Below, one piece after another: positions 11,886-23,750 of a DNA stretch of 64,000 nt. A program made the translations under genes and the position numbers. This DNA comes from Odiellus spinosus. Taxonomy: Eukaryota; Arthropoda; Arachnida; Opiliones; Phalangiidae. A model generated the notes under the pieces. The model had not been told where the DNA came from. It did not search any database and worked only from the letters and a program-made list of their open reading frames with translations. The DNA is taken from positions 808,501-872,500 of the forward strand of contig CAWUCO010000169.1 of assembly GCA_963920705.1 (NCBI GenBank), read 5' to 3'. Numbering within the stretch: position 1 is the stretch's first letter; each line of letters starts with the position of its first letter.

Positions 11886-12814
11886 TTATAATATTGAATC
11901 ATTCGACAAAAAATGAGCATGGAAAGCGAAACAATTCTTTAAAGCAGCATGAGAACATAATTCTGGAGACCAGAAGTATGTGGCCGTTTATTTAACTCGC
12001 CGACATCAATTTCCGTTTCTTATATCCTATTTAAAATTCTAAATCTTTATTTTTTATTATAATTGAGTTAGACGTGCTTTAGATACAGACTTCAATAATT
12101 GGTCAACTACTTAATAGCAACGTTATTACATAGTTGTAATGACGAAGCTATTGGATCTAAAGCACATCCTAGTCGCAAAACTCAAGTATTTTAAAAATAA
12201 AGTAGAGATTGAAAACGTTAAACTATAAATTTCATGTGTAATCGAGCACTTGGCAGGATATGAAGTCCAACTCGAGTGATATTTAATCCCTAGAACTCTC
12301 ATTGTGAAATGTTTTTACAGTGACTTACTATATTATATTGGCCACATTTCTAGGTAAGGCGATTTACATTCAATCGCCTCGGTTTATTCGAGTACTCTAC
12401 CCAAAAGATCGTGAGAAATGAGTCTCTTATCACCGAAATATAGGTGAGAAACGATTGCCTAAACAATCGAAGACGTCACCATTGCACAAACGAGAGGGCT
12501 CGCCACAATTTTAAACGCTAACGTAAACCACGCATTGGTACAGTGCATCTGTGAGTACTGAATATGCAAATCTCGTTTATATAGGCCGAGAAGAGATATA
12601 TTATTAAAGTTAAAAAATCAAATGATAAGAAAATCATGCCAACTTTTTAATTATGGTGAATTAGGGTGAATATAATGGGATACTCATGATATGAAATAAT
12701 AGTCAAAATTAGACGGCTGAAGAGGGCTACCCTAGTAAAAGAACCCAATAAATGCAATTTTCCGTTAACGATAAAAAATGCCATTAAAAAAAACTTATCA
12801 ACTTTTTAATAAAA

Positions 12815-13090
12815 TCAATTTTTGTTTATCAATTTAAAGCCAATTAATAAAGCTCGGCTAGTTATGTTTTACCCTTTTCGTCACCCATACAGGCATCTGT
12901 CTCTCTATTAACTCGAATTCGATGGATATTCATTATCATTCTACTGTTTAAGAAATAAAATTTTGTTTACCATTTTGAAGCAATTAATAAAGCTCGGCTA
13001 AGCTTAAGATTTCACCCTTTTGTAACCCATTCAGGCACCTTACTTTCTATTACTTCATATACTTAATCAACATTTCATTATTGAAATCTG
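12815..13090. repeat. ~137-bp tandem duplication
   Basis: Two diverged direct copies share AATTAATAAAGCTCGGCTA, ACCCTTTT and a CCCATnCAGGCA block, starting near 12840 and 12977. Confidence 0.7.
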
Positions 13091-13196
13091 TGTTTAACTA
13101 GAGATACTCTTGTACCTGATCGAAGTCTTATCAAATTTTTTCAAAAGTACCTTTGTCTGTATTAATTTGAATTCAGTGGACGGTGGGAAAAGGGAA

Positions 13197-13224
13197 ACGA
13201 CGACGACGACGACGACGACGACGA
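13197..13224. repeat. (ACG)n microsatellite
   Basis: Nine or so uninterrupted ACG triplets, read directly. Confidence 0.95.
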
Positions 13225-14514
13225 TTTCAGTTATCAAGCGCAGCGGGTCCATTGGAAAAGACATTACGGTTTCTGATGAAATTCGAGTTTAGATAAAGGG
13301 ATAAACACGAACGTGTTTATCCTAATTTAAAAGCTCAGTACGTCGCTCAACCTTTTTGATTTCTACGTAGCTAAGTAACACACTAATCATTTTTCAGATA
13401 TGGGTACGTTGATTTTCTGCTAAATTTTATCACGATTTACAAGTTGGATACCAGATACCGTAGGAAATTCTACTAGTACCACTGACAGTAAATTTGCTGG
13501 GAATGTGAAGGAGATCCCGCAACAAAACTGTTTCTACGCTTAAAATTTAAAAAGCCAAGAATACCGTATAAATAACCGGGATAAAACTACAGAAATCTCG
13601 GTGTATAGATCTAAAATATTTTTCATGATTTTTGGAAAGCTAAATTTCGCCAATATTACTCCTACCGCAACCGATTTTCAAGAAGTTAGACAGTTATCAA
13701 GAATACCCGTGTCCCTCGCAAACATTATTAATTTTGCAAGGGCAATTAGAACTTCTAGCTAGGTATGTTGAATTTATCCGTAAACTTGTTTTTGAAATAT
13801 AATTCCTGATTCAAATTTTTTCTCTGTGTTAATTGCAAAATCTGTATCTCAGCCAGTTTTCTAATTCTTGTAACAGTGAATAAAATTTACTTTGTGTAAC
13901 ATTAATGCGAATCAGTTTGAATAAAAACAATTTTAATGAAATCAATTTTATCGCTTGCTTTTTCAACCTCTTGCATATGGCATTGCAACTATTTCGACTG
14001 TTCCTTTCTAAGCACTCTCTCCGTCGCATTTCTAGTCTGTAAATACATCCCTATTTCAAGTTAAAACTAAAGAATCAATTTTTAAATTAAATACTTCAAT
14101 ATTGTCGTTGTGGATTAAGCTAAATAAGAGTTTAATACTTGAAAATCCTTCATCTTAGCCTCGTTTTAAATCAAAGTTTACTAGCAAGTTCAATAATTAT
14201 TAATTAGTTTAGAGTGGCTTTAAAATAAGCTTTCTTTTCTGTTCCTATAATTATTTTTTCTCATTTAAATCAATTCTAATGATCCTATAAATCCGAATGA
14301 AAATGAAATACAACTTTGTAAAACGTTTTCATTCTAGAGCTAAGCCTAACGAAAATCATTTTTTTTCGAATTTACGCTTTGTTAACGTACTATTCCCTAT
14401 CGTAAATCACGCGCGCGAGTTAGAGGATACGGATTTAGCGAACGATCGATAAGGTCCCGCCCGGTAAAGTTATCGTTTACGATAAAATCGAGAAAAGTTA
14501 GAGAATTGCCCCCA

Positions 14515-15365
14515 TTGACCGCTAAACAAATTATTAAATTTGATTTTACCTTTGATTCATTATCTCGTTGTGAATTGATGACTTTATTGTTTTCATTGCT
14601 TTTTAGCCACTTTAATCCATTATAAACTTTTGCATTTCCAAAGCCGAATCTTTTTCCGCATTCCATGATGTAGTGAGCTTTAAAAAACGGAAAAAATTTA
14701 TAAATATCTATATAACTTTTTTTTAACAAGGCTAATTAAAATACTTTTAGTCATATCTTTTTCTTAATATAAACGAGAAACTGAATTTTTCCGTCAGAGC
14801 CAGCACTATTTTAATAAAATATAATAATTGAATATAAAATTACGAACAAAAATACATTTACGTACCTGAGAAAATAAAATATAAAATGGCGTCCTACCCC
14901 TCGTATCTGTTTTAGGAAATGTAGTCTTAGACTTTTTTTTTACTCTCTTACTAACGTCAAAGAAAATGTGAGCCTCTCAAACCTTTTTTCATTGGTGAGC
15001 TAACATTTTGTATTTTTTCTTAATAAAGAGATAATAACACAAATTTTTTTAATTCAAAATGTATTTTTATTTTCAAGATATTTCTTCATCTGGGTCGTAT
15101 TTTTTATAGGTGAAAATATAATCTTTAAGCCATTTTTTAGTTGTTTAGATTTACAATAATATTTACGGATCTACAAAAAAAAATTAAATATTAATATTTT
15201 ATTTTTTAAACAGTATTTTCAACTACATACCTTTTCTTCTAATCTTAACACTTTAGAGTCATAATCCGCAATTGAAATATACTGACCGTCAAAGAATTCG
15301 CGGTATCTAATATAAAGTAATTTCTTAGTTCAATTGATAATTTGTTGAAAAAAAATCTACATACT
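14515..15365. other. AT-rich spacer, no gene identified
   Basis: A minus-strand open frame (14729-14397) crosses the transposon end at 14514, so it cannot be an old intact gene. Its part outside the element (around 14560-14729, with MECGKRFGFGNAKVYNGL) could be a decayed exon, but I do not recognise it. Confidence 0.4.
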
Positions 15366-15529
15366 TTAGAGCAAAAATGACAATTTTGTACGAGATAAAT
15401 TGATGGAACATTTCTTGGTTATGGAACTCCCATCCCATAAAGTTAAGCTTTATACGGACAATGGTGGTTCGTGTAATAGTAAGGATAAGGACAAACTGTT
15501 AAAGCTTTATCACCAAATGTTTTAACATT

Positions 15530-15853
15530 TCAACCCCATAATATGGCTTGAGGATGAAACAAATAATTGTCAAATTCTCCCACATTTAATTTACCAAATT
15601 CAGGCGTTATGAAATGTGAGTAAGAAAGAGACAATAACAGCTGGTAACACTCAATGAAGACGGGTTGTGATAACTTGACTAATAGTCTTGTTTTCGTTTC
15701 GAATTTTTCGGGGTGAAAATCGTCCGTATTGTGACTTGTTTGTAATACATAACAAGATTCAACCGCCGCGAAAGCTAAACATTGGGGGGATAAAACTCCT
15801 TCCAATCGATGGGCTTGCGCACCTGGAGCGGATGATTCAGTCAAACAAGCCAT
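15530..15853 (-). CDS. Unrecognised 107-aa open frame, duplicated identically at 17889-18212
   Basis: The start has a good context (CACCATGG). The protein opens MACLTESSAPGAQAHRLEG and contains several Cys and a long hydrophobic-aromatic C-terminal half. It has no signal peptide, membrane segment or familiar motif. The second copy at 17889-18212 is identical at the protein level, but the surrounding non-coding DNA is nearly identical as well, so this does not show selection. It lies antisense to and upstream of the P-like transposase exons. It could be a real small gene, an exon, or a chance open frame. Confidence 0.3.
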   Translation of the reverse strand: MACLTESSAPGAQAHRLEGVLSPQCLAFAAVESCYVLQTSHNTDDFHPEKFETKTRLLVKLSQPVFIECYQLLLSLSYSHFITPEFGKLNVGEFDNYLFHPQAILWG

Positions 15854-17103
15854 GGTGACTATAAATTTAATATTGTTGAGAAGCCTTTTTAAAGTATTTT
15901 AAATGAGGTTAGTAGGTAAAAGTAACAATTTTTTTCAAATGAAGCTATTAGGTAAAAGTAACGATTTTTATTACCCCCGTGGCACAACCGCTTTAAAAAG
16001 TAACCCACTTTTTTGATAATGGAGAGAGAGAAAGTGTATTACGGTTTACTAGAGGAGAGAGAGAAAACGTTGCTAAGCTCTTACGTACAAAACGCCAGAA
16101 GAGAGAGGTTTTTAGGCTCCCGCGTACAAAAGCGAGAGCCCTCCGGCGCGATTGGAATTCTATTTTTTTTTTGCAACAAGTTGAGGATGTCAAAAACAAG
16201 TTCTCTCGAACCCAGGGAGTGGCTCTAGAGGGCTTGGGGCGGGCAAGGGGGTCGAATTTCTTATTACTTAGGGTGTACTTTACTACTGAGGTCTGAAGAT
16301 CAATGGCTTTTGCCATAATATTATTTAGTCTAATTTTTATTGGGATTTCAATTAGTATTAATCATGATCATACCTATAGTAGGCTTTCAAAGAGAACTTG
16401 TAAAGTGACGTCAAAACACGTGATCAACAGACGAGAGAGGAAAAAAAGCTTCTTAAGTCTAAATCCAGGTGGCAGTTGAAGCTTGCGTCTGACCAAATCC
16501 ATTTGTAGCTCGGGTAATTCTAGCTTCCATAGATGGGAAAGTCCCACCCCATCTAAAAGATATAGGGTTTTCCACTCCAGAATACAACTTTTCTCCTTCA
16601 AGGTCAAGCCTTTTTATAATTTTGGTCGCCATTTTCCAAAATGGCGGAATATTTTCTTTTCATTATTCCTTTTATAGACAAAGAAACGTAAAAGAGCGCG
16701 TCATGTTATTTAAACAGCGAAATTATATCAAAATCGTATATGGTATTCCGCGGAAACTTCATATTTCAATAAATTTATCAATTTCACCAGTTTCAATGCA
16801 TGTTTGCGAGCTTCTGGTTCAATAAACGCTAAACATGCATAGATGAAATATCGTGCGGAGTGTCTTAAGCTACATTTTAAGCCTAACCATCAGTCAATCT
16901 GATAATTATATATAAAGTTATGTATAGTTTTAGTAATTTTGGCAGCCATTTTCCAAGATGGCGGATTTTCCCAACAGCTGCAAGATTGGGAGACCTAACC
17001 ACGTTAAAGAGCGCATTTGATTCTATAAGTATGAAAATTTTCATAACCGTTGTAATTTGTTCCGGGTCAAACCTTAGAATGCCTGTTCTATAAGAATGGA
17101 CAG

Positions 17104-17660
17104 CCTATTTTATGGATACACATTGTAAATATTTACGACTTGGACTATCAACGAACTGTAAAACTAGTGCCGAAACTCACTAGGGACCATGTATATCTCG
17201 ATTCACACTCCAGAATGATAGTAGACCTTGCCGCCCAAGTTTTTAGTGAAGCTGGGGCAAATTCTTTAGAATTAGAGTTTGGAGACACATGCCGCGAAAC
17301 AGTGAAACTAATCAGAATAATGAACAAATTTTTCGATATAACGAACACGAGAAATTTGAAACAGGGAATTTTCAAGCGTAATCCAAATTTACTTCCCTTT
17401 TTTTGTCATAATGATGAAAGATTACTAGTAAGTAACCACAATCTAACTGGTAAAAAAAATTGTTCTTTGATGCTACGCAAAGCAAAGTTGCCAAGCAGCA
17501 TTCCGACGGATTTCTTGATTACTATAAGTTTCTTGTATAAGGTTTTACTAATTAATTTAATGCATTTATACAGTGGCTTGAAGGATCTCTCTTGGAGTAT
17601 TTGCAAGAATGGCAAATGGAAGTTGACGACTTGCCCAAATCTGTAACAGCATGCAGCTGA
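17104..17660 (+). pseudogene. P-element/THAP9-like transposase exons, first tandem copy
   Basis: Exon 17104-17427 starts after an ACAG acceptor and ends at a GTAAGT donor. It encodes a block with PKLTRDHVYLDSHSRM and LAAQVFSEAG, then FFDITNTRN, the order and wording of the RNase-H-fold region of P-element and THAP9 transposases. After an intron of 146 bp the exon 17574-17660 continues in phase (WLEGSLLEYLQEWQMEV) and stops at TGA 17658. P-type transposases use GTP for DNA cleavage and joining. No THAP DNA-binding domain or N-terminal half is recognisable nearby, so this is a gene fragment caught in a tandem duplication. Confidence 0.75.
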
Positions 17661-19462
17661 AAGGAAAAAGATGCTCATATTGAGGGTTATTTTATAATAA
17701 AATGTCAGAAATATTAAAGTTGTCTTAGAGCAAAAATGACAATTTTGTACGAGATAAATTGATGGAACATTTCTTGGTTATGGAACTCCCATCCCATAAA
17801 GTTAAGCTTTATACGGACAATGGTGGTTCGTGTAATAGTAAGGATAAGGACAAACTGTTAAAGCTTTATCACCAAATGTTTTAACATTTCAACCCCATAA
17901 TATGGCTTGAGGATGAAACAAATAATTGTCAAATTCTCCCACATTTAATTTACCAAATTCAGGCGTTATGAAATGTGAGTAAGAAAGAGACAATAACAGC
18001 TGGTAACACTCAATGAAGACGGGTTGTGATAACTTGACTAATAGTCTTGTTTTCGTTTCGAATTTTTCGGGGTGAAAATCGTCCGTATTGTGACTTGTTT
18101 GTAATACATAACAAGATTCAACCGCCGCGAAAGCTAAACATTGGGGGGATAAAACTCCTTCCAATCGATGGGCTTGCGCACCTGGAGCGGATGATTCAGT
18201 CAAACAAGCCATGGTGACTATAAATTTAATATTGTTGAGAAGCCTTTTTAAAGTATTTTAAATGAGGTTAGTAGGTAAAAGTAACAATTTTATTCAAATG
18301 AAGCTATTAGGTAAAAGTAACGATTTTTATTACCCCCGTGGCACAACCGCTTTAAAAAGTAACCCACTTTTTTGATAATGGAGAGAGAGAAAGTGTATTA
18401 CGGTTTACTAGAGGAGAGAGAGAAAACGTTGCTAAGCTCTTACGTACAAAACGCCAGAAGAGAGAGGTTTTTAGGCTCCCGCGTACAAAAGCGAGAGCCC
18501 TCCGGCGCGATTGGAATTCTATTTTTTTTTGCAACAAGTTGAGGATGTCAAAAACAAGTTCTCTCGAACCCAGGGAGTGGCTCTAGAGGGCTTGGGGCGG
18601 GCAAGGGGGTCGAATTTCTTATTACTTAGGGTGTACTTTACTACTGAGGTCTGAAGATCAATGGCATTTGCCATAATATTATTTAGTCTAATTTTTATTG
18701 GGATTTCAATTAGTATTAATCATGATCATACTTATAATAGGCTTTCAAAGAGAACTTGTAAAGTGACGTCAAAACACGTGATCAACAGGCGAGAGAGGAA
18801 AAAAAAGCTTCTTAAGTCTAAATCCAGGTGGCAGTTGAAGCTTGCGTCTGACCAAATCCATTTGTAGCTCGGGTAATTCTAGCTTCCATAGATGGGAAAG
18901 TCCCACCCCATCTAAAAGATATAGGGTTTTCCACTCCAGAATACAACTTTTCTCCTTCAAGGTCAAGCCTTTTTGTAATTTTGGTCGCCATTTTCCAAAA
19001 CGGCGGAATATTTTCTATTCATTATTCCTTTTATAGACAAAGAAACGTAAAAGAGCGCGTCATGTTACTTAAACAGCGAAATTATATCAAAATCGTATAT
19101 GGTATTCCGCGGAAACTTCATATTTCAATAAATTTATCAATTTCACCAGTTTCAATGCATGTTTGCGAGCTTCTGGTTCAATAAACGCTAAACATGCATA
19201 GATGAATTATCGTGCGGAGTGTCTTAAGCTACATTTTAAGCCTAACCATCAGTCAATCTGATAATTATATATAAAGTTATGTATAGTTTTAGTAATTTTG
19301 GCAGCCATTTTCCAAGATGGCGGATTTTCCCAACAGCTGCAAGATTGGGAGACCTAACCACGTTAAAGAGCGCATTCGATTCTATAAGTATGAAAATTTT
19401 CATAACCGTTGTAATTTGTTCCGGGTCAAACCTTAGAATGCCTGTTCTATAAGAATGGACAG

Positions 19463-20345
19463 CCTATTTTATGGACACACATTGAAAATATTTACGACTT
19501 GGACTATCAACGAACTGTAAAACTAGTGCCGAAACTCACTAGGGACCATGTATATCTCGATTCACACTCCAGAATGATAGTAGACCTTGCCGCCCAAGTT
19601 TTTAGTGAAGCTGGGGCAAATTCTTTAGAATTAGAGTTTGGAGACATATGCCGCGAAACAGTGAAACTAATCAGAATAATGAACAAATTTTTCGATATAA
19701 CGAACACGAGAAATTTGAAACAGGGAATTTTCAAGCGTAATCCAAATTTACTTCCCTTTTTTTGTCATAATGATGAAAGATTACTAGTAAGTAACCACAA
19801 TCTAACTGGTAAAAAAAATTGTTCTTTGATGCTACGCAAAGCAAAGTTGCCAAGCAGCATTCCGACGGATTTCTTGATTACTATAAGTTTCTTGTATAAG
19901 GTTTTACTAATTAATTTAATGCATTTATACAGTGTCTTGAAGGATCTCTCTTGGAGTATTTGCAAGAATGGCAAATGGAAGTTGACGACTTGCCCAAATC
20001 TGTAACAGCATGCAGCTGAAAGGAAAAAGATGCTCATATTGAGGGTTATTTTATAATAAAATGTCAGAAATATTAAAGTTGTCTGTAAACCAACCAAAAT
20101 ACTTTCAGCAAAATCAGTTCCAGCCATAGTAAGATTTCTATTAAGAAAAAAAGCCAAATTTGTGCTTACTAATCACCTAAATCAGGATTGTTTGGAACAA
20201 GAGTCTGGAAAAAAAGAGGTTCGTGTGGAGGAAACAATAATCCTGATGTTTTGGATTTTGGCCAAAATGTCCATCGTTTTAAAGATCTGGATAGTATTAT
20301 AAGAGCCCCAAAAAATGGAAATACACGAGTTTGATAATTAACAAG
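19463..20345 (+). pseudogene. P-element/THAP9-like transposase exons, second copy plus C-terminal exon
   Basis: Exons 19463-19786 and 19933-20019 repeat the first copy 2,359 bp away. A further exon from 20109, outside the duplicated unit, encodes FVLTNHLNQDCLEQ. After a frameshift near 20205 it continues KRGSCGGNNNPDVLDFGQN. This is the family's conserved C-terminal block, in which a N/SQD-LE motif precedes a Gly/Asn-rich stretch. The order is therefore middle exons, middle exons again, then the C-terminus, so the gene cannot encode a normal transposase. No upstream exons are seen. Confidence 0.75.
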
Positions 20346-20879
20346 ACATTCATGTAACATGAAGAAATTTAATTCAATAGTTAAGGATTAAAAGCAACTT
20401 TTAAATTGTGTTTTCTGAACTTTCTTAGACAAAATATTTGTATTTGATCAGTTTTTCATTAAAATATTAGGAGTAAAATTATAACTTTTGACTAAATATT
20501 AGAACACAAGTATCACTTTTGGAATATTTAAATTTAAGTAATTATATCACTTTTAACGTTAAATTTGATCAGCTTTTTAACTTATCACACCCATTATAAG
20601 ACTTTTTTAATAATCTGTTAACCAATATTTGGCCCGTTAGAGGTTTAGGAACAAAAAATATATTATTTTGGACAAGTTTTTAAACTAAATATATATCACA
20701 CATTCCCTTTACTTTTAGGGGTAGATTAAATTTTTTTTAATAATACTAAGGTCTTTGCCGTTGGTTTTAACATCACTTTTTTTCCTTTATTGCCTTTAAC
20801 CCTTTTTTCAAACTTGCCTGAGATCGTTGATTCTCTTTTTTTTAATGAAATATTTTGCGCGTAAATACAATTGCAAAAT
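20346..20879. other. AT-rich spacer, no gene seen
   Basis: Long T-rich and A-rich runs, ending in the T-rich simple repeat that is the tail of the adjoining minus-strand LINE. I could identify no downstream exon of the gene at 21705-23240 here. Confidence 0.5.
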
Positions 20880-21702
20880 ATTTTTTATTTTTTTTATTTT
20901 TTTTTATTTTTATTTTTTTTAATACTTAAAGGTTACATGATACCTAGACCCACCCATTAAGCTTTGCTTGTTTCGGGTGGGCAATAGAATAATAAATAAA
21001 TTAACAGTTAAGGCTTACGTGTCAAAAATTAAATGTACTAAAGTACAACAATACAATTATGTATTACTAATCAACTAAGTAACAGAGGTTCAATATGTGA
21101 GCATATACTTAAATATTTACAATTCCTTGAAAAACTACAACAGTCGCCGCATTATTTCGTTAATTCCTATATTCTTAATAGTTATCGATATTGTATTAAT
21201 AGAGTTAAGCCGCAAGATATTAACAAGTTTTGGTCCTATGCACTCAATGCGCCTTTTACCAATTTCTTTCCTACAACTTGGTAGCTTTAATTCATATCGT
21301 GCTACAGACCTCGTATTTCTTGAGTTAGCTAATAATTCAGTAATATAAATCAAAGGGGTTTTACGATATTCCAACGCCACATTCAATATAAATATTTCTT
21401 TAACATTTAAGACATTAAATTCTATATAAATAAGATAAGTAGGGTAACAGTAACTACGTTTTAAGCAAGTTCTAATAATTCGATTTTGAGTCCGGCCAAT
21501 TTTGTTTATTAACGTTTTAGAACAATTTCCCCAGCACGTAATACCGTAAGATAATATAGATTGGACTAACGCGTAGTACACCATCCTCAAAGTATTTATA
21601 TTTAAAAAATTCTTTAGAAGGCTAAATTTATACAGTAGGTACCGTAACATTTTACACATAGTCTCAATGTGAAAATTCCATCGCATATGTTGGTCAAATA
21701 TT
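20880..21702 (-). pseudogene. LINE reverse transcriptase C-terminus, 5'-truncated
   Basis: The 183-codon frame 21686-21135 carries the post-catalytic part of a Jockey/CR1-group LINE ORF2. It includes HMRWNFHIETMCKMLRY, LVQSILSYGITCWGN and QNRIIRTCLK, the thumb/linker motifs downstream of the polymerase site. The catalytic domain is absent, so the copy is truncated at about 21702. The 3' end is an A-rich (TAAAAA)n-like tail at 20880-20922. The truncation point lies within a few bases of the last splice donor of the minus-strand gene at 21705, so the LINE appears to have landed in its intron. Confidence 0.8.
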
Positions 21703-21704
21703 AC

Positions 21705-23240
21705 CTCTCAGTTTTAAATAACTTTCTACCAAGGCATTAAAAATTGCAGCTTCTTTTTCTTTTGCCACACTGGAGGCTTGAATCAAATCATTCCAGATTT
21801 GTTTCATTTTATCGTTTTTAACAATACTATCTCTCGCGTGCTCCCTTCTTCTAACATTATTTTCAATTAATGCTCTGCCATTTCATCAATAATTTGGAAA
21901 AAATGAAAGTTTCCTTTTTAATATAAAGTACACTACCTCGATTATTAACAGAAACCCAATTGATTATCTCCAGATTCGGTAATTCATCCATTACATATTT
22001 TTTAACTTCATCACTTGAGCCTTTCACCGCTAAGCTGTTTCTTAAATCATAAACCCCTCTAAGGCAATCCTGCTTTTACACACAGAGTTATTTGTCGAAC
22101 CATCTACATAGTACAAAATTTGTTGTTACCTAATATCTTTTAAGTCAGTCTTTTTTATTGCAACCACACCTATCTTCTCAATTGGGAGCTCTCTTTTAGA
22201 TTTTGACTCCGCTCTTTCTACATATATTTCCAATTCATTTAAAAGGAGCCTGAGAAGCTCTGCAGTGCAATATTTTTTAAGTAGCTGATTAATGCATATG
22301 AAGATCTAGGAATGTTAATATAACTGATTAGATATTAAATACCAAACCTTAAGTCTTAAGTATAAATCTTACCGGAGGAGCGACGGAAGATATAAACAAG
22401 ATTGTTTCTTCGAGTAATTTCTCATTTGACTGTAAAAGTTGAGCGTCTGTCCAAAACCCTTTAGATGGTCTTATAGAAAAGCCGCTTAAATCTTCGTTGC
22501 CGTTTTCTCACGGGCATATTTGGTTGTTTTCCACCACACTGACAAAAACTCTTCGATGATTAAACTCAGCTCTTCATTTCTGGCAGATTTTCCCAAATTA
22601 GAAAGTTTTCTGACACTTTCAACCACTCTATCATAAAAGTCTTCTTTTGAAATATCTATAAATTAATGCGTTGAAATTTATTCATATCAGAAATAAGCAT
22701 TGACAAAAAAACCAACTTACTCGACTTGGGTGCTCCATCGGTTGTTTTAATCGTTTTCTGACGTGTGGATTTTAAAACCGATAAATTTACCTCAACAAGC
22801 ACATATGCTTGATTTAATTTTTCACTACTTTAATATTTTGTTGTAGACTTAGTACTACTATATTCTTTAATGGTTGTTCAACGCCTACTTGGAAATCAAT
22901 ATTTAAATCGACTTCCAATTCTTCTAGCTTATCTTCGGACCTACAAACTATTGATTAAAATTTAATTATAATAATTTCTTGTTAATAAAATATTAATTGG
23001 CTATAAAGTTCATTATTATGGTTTGATAATGAATGAAAACAAGACTGCATAAACCGAGGCTTAAAGAAATTTAACGTTCGTCACGTTAATAATCAATTTA
23101 ACGCGTGTGTTTTATGTCTAGCGCTATAATAAGATATTTTAAAGTTAAAATATATACCTTTTTGAGTAAAAATGATCATTATGGATCGAATTTTTCTGCC
23201 TTTTATCTTGGATTCGCAGCGACTTAAAGACACGCGCCAT
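21705..23240 (-). CDS. Unrecognised six-exon gene, 3' end missing
   Basis: Exons read on the minus strand are 23240-23158, 22940-22721, 22655-22373, 22305-22130, 22069-21937 and 21872-21705. Every boundary is GT-AG, and phases agree at four of five junctions; exon 4 to 5 does not fit. The start context is AAAATGGCG, giving MARVFKSLRIQDKRQK. The product is charged and helical, with blocks such as EDKLEELEVDLNIDF, DFYDRVVESVRKLSNLGKS and IWNDLIQASSVAKEKEAA. I see no membrane segment or known motif. One-base frameshifts interrupt exon 2 (about 22815) and exon 3 (about 22510), so it is either a recent pseudogene or affected by assembly errors. Downstream exons would lie beyond the LINE inserted after 21705. 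Confidence 0.5.
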
Positions 23241-23750
23241 TTTGATTTTAATAAACTACATTGTACGCTTATTTTCTGGGCTCTATAGAGAGTGGGTGTA
23301 TGGAGGCAGAAAAACGCTTGATTTTCTCGTACGGTATATACACGGTCCGTGCTTAGTGCGAGCCGCGAAGCGATGGATCTCTTATCTCTTTTGCTGTCTT
23401 TAGTGAAAAAGACTAAGTGAGGGTGATTAGGTGAAAAAAAATACTATTTGTTAAATAATGAGTAATTGCTACAGATGTAGGCAAATTCAGAAATCCATGG
23501 AAAAGTCGGTTTTAAAGCAACTCCGAGTAAAGTAAGAGGTTGTTATATTAAGTCTGAGAGTAGTTTTAGTAGAAGAATAATCGTATTAATAGTTGCTGAC
23601 AAAGATTTTAAAGGGAAATTCACACAACTTAAAATCTTGAAAAATTTTAAAATCTTTTTTAAACAAGTGCCATTCTAATGTTAATTATTTTACTTATGCA
23701 GCTACACTATTTAACATGAAAATTTATTTTCACTCTTGTTATAATTAGAT
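23241..23750. other. Upstream region of the minus-strand gene; no other gene seen
   Basis: Probably includes the promoter of the gene whose ATG is at 23240, but no clear TATA or initiator element was picked out. Confidence 0.4.

Larger units (their letters stand above)
10059..14514. mobile_element. Non-autonomous TIR DNA transposon, about 4.46 kb
   Basis: The left end begins GGGGGCAATACTCTAACTT at 10059, and the right end is its inverted match GGGGGCAATTCTCTAACTT read from 14514. Beyond this 19-bp core both ends carry scattered ATCG and ACGATAAC motifs, and each repeats CTCTAACTT about 80 bp further in. ATT flanks both ends and may be a 3-bp target-site duplication. The interior holds a long hairpin, an AACCTAACC-type minisatellite and a CGA microsatellite, but no transposase. 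The superfamily is undetermined. Confidence 0.65.
15366..20083. repeat. 2,359-bp tandem duplication, two near-identical copies
   Basis: Copy 1 is 15366-17724 and copy 2 is 17725-20083. The offset is 2,359 bp throughout, and only scattered substitutions and homopolymer changes are seen, so the event is recent. The unit carries two P-element-like transposase exons, a 107-codon minus-strand open frame that is identical in both copies, and two CGCCATTTT-type palindromes. The next transposase exon, at 20109 onwards, lies outside the unit and is present once. Confidence 0.97.

Noticed and set aside
14397..14729. 110-aa minus-strand frame
   Set aside because: It runs across the right end of the 10059-14514 transposon, so at most the part beyond 14515 could be an old exon.
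15993..16316. 107-aa minus-strand frame and overlapping plus-strand frames
   Set aside because: The frames overlap on both strands, and the tandem copy breaks the minus frame (only 61 codons at 18352-18537), so it is not under coding constraint.
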